A stretch of DNA of 64,000 nucleotides from Flavobacterium panacis (GTDB lineage Bacteria; Bacteroidota; Bacteroidia; Flavobacteriales; Flavobacteriaceae), in contig NZ_JANKMS010000008.1 in the NCBI RefSeq assembly GCF_024649945.1, positions 62,001 through 126,000 on the forward strand, read 5' to 3'. The notes under the pieces were generated by a model. The model searched no databases and was not told the origin of the DNA. It was given only the letters and a program-made list of their open reading frames with translations. How positions within the stretch are numbered: the first letter of the stretch is position 1; each line of letters opens with the position of its first letter. Of this stretch, positions 61,661 to 64,000 are shown in pieces. The translations under genes and the position numbers were made by a program.

Positions 61661-63010
61661 TTATTTCCCTACAGAAGCAATCACTTCTTTCAAAAACCCA
61701 TTAAAATCAAATCCCGGTTCTTCTTCTCGCACTCCCATTCTCACGATCACCATATCTTTTGATGGGATAATCGCTACCATTTGACCTTGGTAACCACTGC
61801 AGTAAAACATATCACGAGGAACATCTGGGAATTTTCCGCCTGCGTTTAACCAAAATTGAGCCCCATATTTTCCTTCAGAAGTATTGGTTGGAGTTGCCGT
61901 GTATTTTACCCAGCTTTCGTCAAGAATTTGTTCGCCATTCCAATTTCCTTTATGCAGATATAATAATCCAAATTTCGACCAGTCGCGTGGTGTTGCCCAT
62001 CCGTAAGATGATCCAACAAAAGTTCCGCTCATGTCTTGTTCTACAATCATCGAATTCATTCCGATTTTGTCGATTACGGCGCTGTACCAAAAATCAAGAT
62101 ATTCTTGTTGCGTCTTGAATTGTCTTCTTAAAATCAGAGACAATAAATTGGTTGTTCCTGAAGAATAATTCCAATGTGTATTGGGCTTGAATTGTGCTGG
62201 TTTCTCTAATTGTACTTTTCCCATATCTTCGGCCTGGAAAAGCATTTTTGTAGCATCGCAGATTGTGCTGTAATTCTCTTCCCATTCTAAACCAGAATTC
62301 ATGTGAAGCAAATCGTTTAGCGTAATATTTTTACGTTCATCATTTTTCCATTCTGCAACTGGGGCAGGTTTGTAAATATCGATTTTTCCTTGTTTTGCCA
62401 AAACGCCAAAAGCAGAACTTGTGATACTTTTTGTCATCGACCAACCTAAAATTTTACTGTCTTTGTTAAATCCTGTATCGTATTTTTCAGCGATTAAATG
62501 ATCCTTATATAAAACTACAACGGCACGGGTTCTTTTTATTCTTCCGCCAGTTTTATCAAAAGCATTGTCAGCCGCTTTCTTTAATTTTGAATAATCAACA
62601 TTTGAAAATGAAGTGTCTTTTGGTTCTTTATTTCCATACGGAAAAGGAAGATTGTTTTCTAGTTTCGTTCTTTTTGGAAGTAAATACGGTTTCGAAACAT
62701 CAAAATCATCATTAATCAAAGTTGCTCCAAGACCTTCACGGTAAATCGCTTTTCTCTCCTTCAATCCATAAACCGAAGCAACTGCAAATTTTCCAGCGTC
62801 ATCAATTGAGTTTTTCGCCAAATCAATCATTTTAATATCATTGTCGGTTTTCTCAATTAAATCTAATGGACGATTATCCAAAAAATGTCCAGATGCAACA
62901 CTTTTAGCTGAAAAACCAGAAATCAAATCGAGCTTCGGATAAGTCGTAAATCCGAAATATAAAAAAGCAAGAACCAAAACAAGCAGAAGTACTTTTAGAA
63001 ATTTTTTCAT
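61661..63010 (-). CDS. Membrane-anchored serine hydrolase (beta-lactamase/6-aminohexanoate hydrolase-like)
   Basis: The 449-residue protein has an N-terminal membrane helix (LKVLLLVLVLAFLYFGF, residues 5-21). The catalytic SxxK is S191-M-T-K194 in ILGWSMTKSITSS. The second motif is Y-S-S in HWNYSSGTTNLLSLIL (near 292). LHMNSGLEWEENY near 240 is typical of the 6-aminohexanoate-dimer-hydrolase branch of serine hydrolases. YCSGYQGQMVAIIPSKDMVIVRMG near 412 supplies the third motif region. The substrate is unknown. The gene lies on the opposite strand between sufD and sufS. Confidence 0.87.
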   Translation of the reverse strand: MKKFLKVLLLVLVLAFLYFGFTTYPKLDLISGFSAKSVASGHFLDNRPLDLIEKTDNDIKMIDLAKNSIDDAGKFAVASVYGLKERKAIYREGLGATLINDDFDVSKPYLLPKRTKLENNLPFPYGNKEPKDTSFSNVDYSKLKKAADNAFDKTGGRIKRTRAVVVLYKDHLIAEKYDTGFNKDSKILGWSMTKSITSSAFGVLAKQGKIDIYKPAPVAEWKNDERKNITLNDLLHMNSGLEWEENYSTICDATKMLFQAEDMGKVQLEKPAQFKPNTHWNYSSGTTNLLSLILRRQFKTQQEYLDFWYSAVIDKIGMNSMIVEQDMSGTFVGSSYGWATPRDWSKFGLLYLHKGNWNGEQILDESWVKYTATPTNTSEGKYGAQFWLNAGGKFPDVPRDMFYCSGYQGQMVAIIPSKDMVIVRMGVREEEPGFDFNGFLKEVIASVGK

Positions 63011-63196
63011 AATGATTAGATATTTTTACTGCAATATAAATAATTTATGTTCACGATTTTAAGCATCAAATTAGAAAACTGTTTCAGATAATTCAGAAAA
63101 CCGAATTGATTTTTACGGAATCAGCATTTACGGCTTCAAACAATGGCATCATAAAAGGAAATTATAGAATTGCTGTATAAACAAATTTAGTTTTAG

Positions 63197-63204
63197 TACT
63201 TTTG
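63197..63204 (+). promoter_or_regulatory. -7 box of the sufS promoter
   Basis: TACTTTTG fits the TAnnTTTG box and lies 25 bases before the sufS start. A -33 box at the right distance is not evident. It supports sufS having its own promoter. Confidence 0.45.
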
Positions 63205-63229
63205 TAAATAGATTTTTTCTAAATAAGAC

Positions 63230-64000
63230 ATGCTAGATATTCAAAAAATAAGAGCTGATTTCCCAATACTTTCTCAAACTGTAAACGGAAAGCCATTAGT
63301 ATATTTCGACAACGGAGCTACTTCGCAAAAACCACAAGTTGTAATTGATGCCGAAGTAAAATATTATCAAGAAATCAACGCCAATATTCACCGTGGCGTT
63401 CACACTTTAAGCCAGTTAGCAACTGATGCTTACGAGATTGCTCGTGGAAAAGTAAAAGACCACATCAATGCAAAACATGCTCACGAAGTCCTTTTTACAT
63501 CAGGAACTACACATGGAATTAACTTAGTTGCAAACGGCTTTGCTTCTATTTTAAAACCTGGCGATGAAGTGGTTGTTTCTTCTTTGGAACATCACAGCAA
63601 CATTGTGCCTTGGCAAATGTTATGCGAGAAAACTGGAGCGATTTTAAAAGTTATTCCTATCAATGACAACGGAGAATTGATCATGGAAGAATTTGATAAA
63701 CTGCTTTCAGATAAAACTAAAATCGTTACTGTAAATCATATTTCAAACGCATTGGGAATCATTAACCCAATCAAATACATAATTGACAAAGCTCACGCTG
63801 TCGGTTCTGCTGTTTTAATTGACGGTGCGCAAGCAGTTCCGCATTTAAAACCAGATGTTCAGGAATTAGATTGTGATTTTTATGCTTTTTCAGGTCATAA
63901 AATGTGCGGTCCAACCGGAACTGGAATTCTTTACGGAAAAGAAGCTTGGTTAAACAAACTTCCTCCTTATCAAGGTGGTGGCGAAATGATCAAAGAAGTT
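63230..64000 (+). CDS. sufS: Cysteine desulfurase SufS, 3' end missing
   Basis: The ATG at 63230 starts MLDIQKIRADFPILSQTVNG, the usual SufS N-terminus, and 257 codons are open to the end of the window. NGKPLVYFDNGATSQKPQ near 19-36, the PLP-site His in SSLEHHSN near 122, DGAQAVPH near 199 and the PLP Lys224 in SGHKMCGPTGTG mark a group II desulfurase. It removes sulfur from L-cysteine for SufBCD, normally through SufE. The active Cys and the end lie outside the window. It is separated from sufD by a gene on the other strand. Confidence 0.95.
   Translation, partial: MLDIQKIRADFPILSQTVNGKPLVYFDNGATSQKPQVVIDAEVKYYQEINANIHRGVHTLSQLATDAYEIARGKVKDHINAKHAHEVLFTSGTTHGINLVANGFASILKPGDEVVVSSLEHHSNIVPWQMLCEKTGAILKVIPINDNGELIMEEFDKLLSDKTKIVTVNHISNALGIINPIKYIIDKAHAVGSAVLIDGAQAVPHLKPDVQELDCDFYAFSGHKMCGPTGTGILYGKEAWLNKLPPYQGGGEMIKEV

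Overview
The window is AT-rich chromosomal DNA from a member of the Bacteroidota, most likely the genus Flavobacterium or a close relative. The evidence is: -7 promoter boxes of the form TAnnTTTG; extracellular proteins that end in type IX secretion (T9SS) sorting domains; lipoproteins with an SxDD-type stretch after the lipobox Cys; a short NuoG without the molybdopterin-like domain; and interspersed hairpin repeats of the type common in flavobacterial intergenic DNA. No rRNA or tRNA gene, CRISPR array, insertion sequence or prophage was recognised.

Layout. Bases 1-12728 hold most of a complex I operon, nuoB (5' end outside the window) to nuoN, ending at a strong terminator. Bases 12890-22188 carry a Bax1-inhibitor/YccA membrane protein, a secreted PL1 pectate lyase behind a promoter region with four phased inverted repeats, a minus-strand membrane cluster (LRR protein, GIDE-like protein, LemA, small membrane protein), an ALDH7-type dehydrogenase and a cAMP phosphodiesterase-like protein. 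Bases 22244-31933 hold a tail-to-tail toxin/antitoxin-like pair, 3-hydroxyanthranilate dioxygenase, an EEP nuclease/phosphatase, a serine hydrolase, an LD-carboxypeptidase, YraN, an ACT-like protein, a candidate small RNA of about 180 nt, a lipoprotein with an IPT/TIG-like domain, a DUF5683 protein and a YD-repeat-like lipoprotein. Bases 31950-41317 hold mfd with a small lipoprotein gene, a threonine dehydrogenase-like SDR, a palindrome-rich convergent intergenic region, an M1 peptidase and an S8 protease.

Bases 41619-54787 are the most distinctive region. Three giant T9SS-exported leucine-rich-repeat proteins (1513, 1418 and 1017 aa) contain 11 copies of one LRR module. A lipoprotein with two fibronectin-type-III-like domains lies among them. 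A decayed copy of the downstream MBL-fold gene sits between the last two LRR genes and shows that an [LRR gene + MBL gene] unit was duplicated in tandem.

Bases 57060-64000 hold the suf iron-sulfur assembly locus, sufA-sufB-sufC-sufD and, beyond a gene on the other strand, sufS (3' end outside). A toxin/antitoxin cassette lies between sufB and sufC, and its YoeB-like toxin is interrupted by an in-frame stop.

Together the genes cover respiration (Nuo) and its Fe-S supply (Suf), pectin attack, export of adhesin-like LRR proteins, and cell-envelope upkeep. The points most worth a second look are the LRR/MBL duplication, the toxin cassette inside suf, the convergent toxin/antitoxin pair, the orphan small RNA, the mirrored terminator region at 37220-37694 and the operator array before the pectate lyase.
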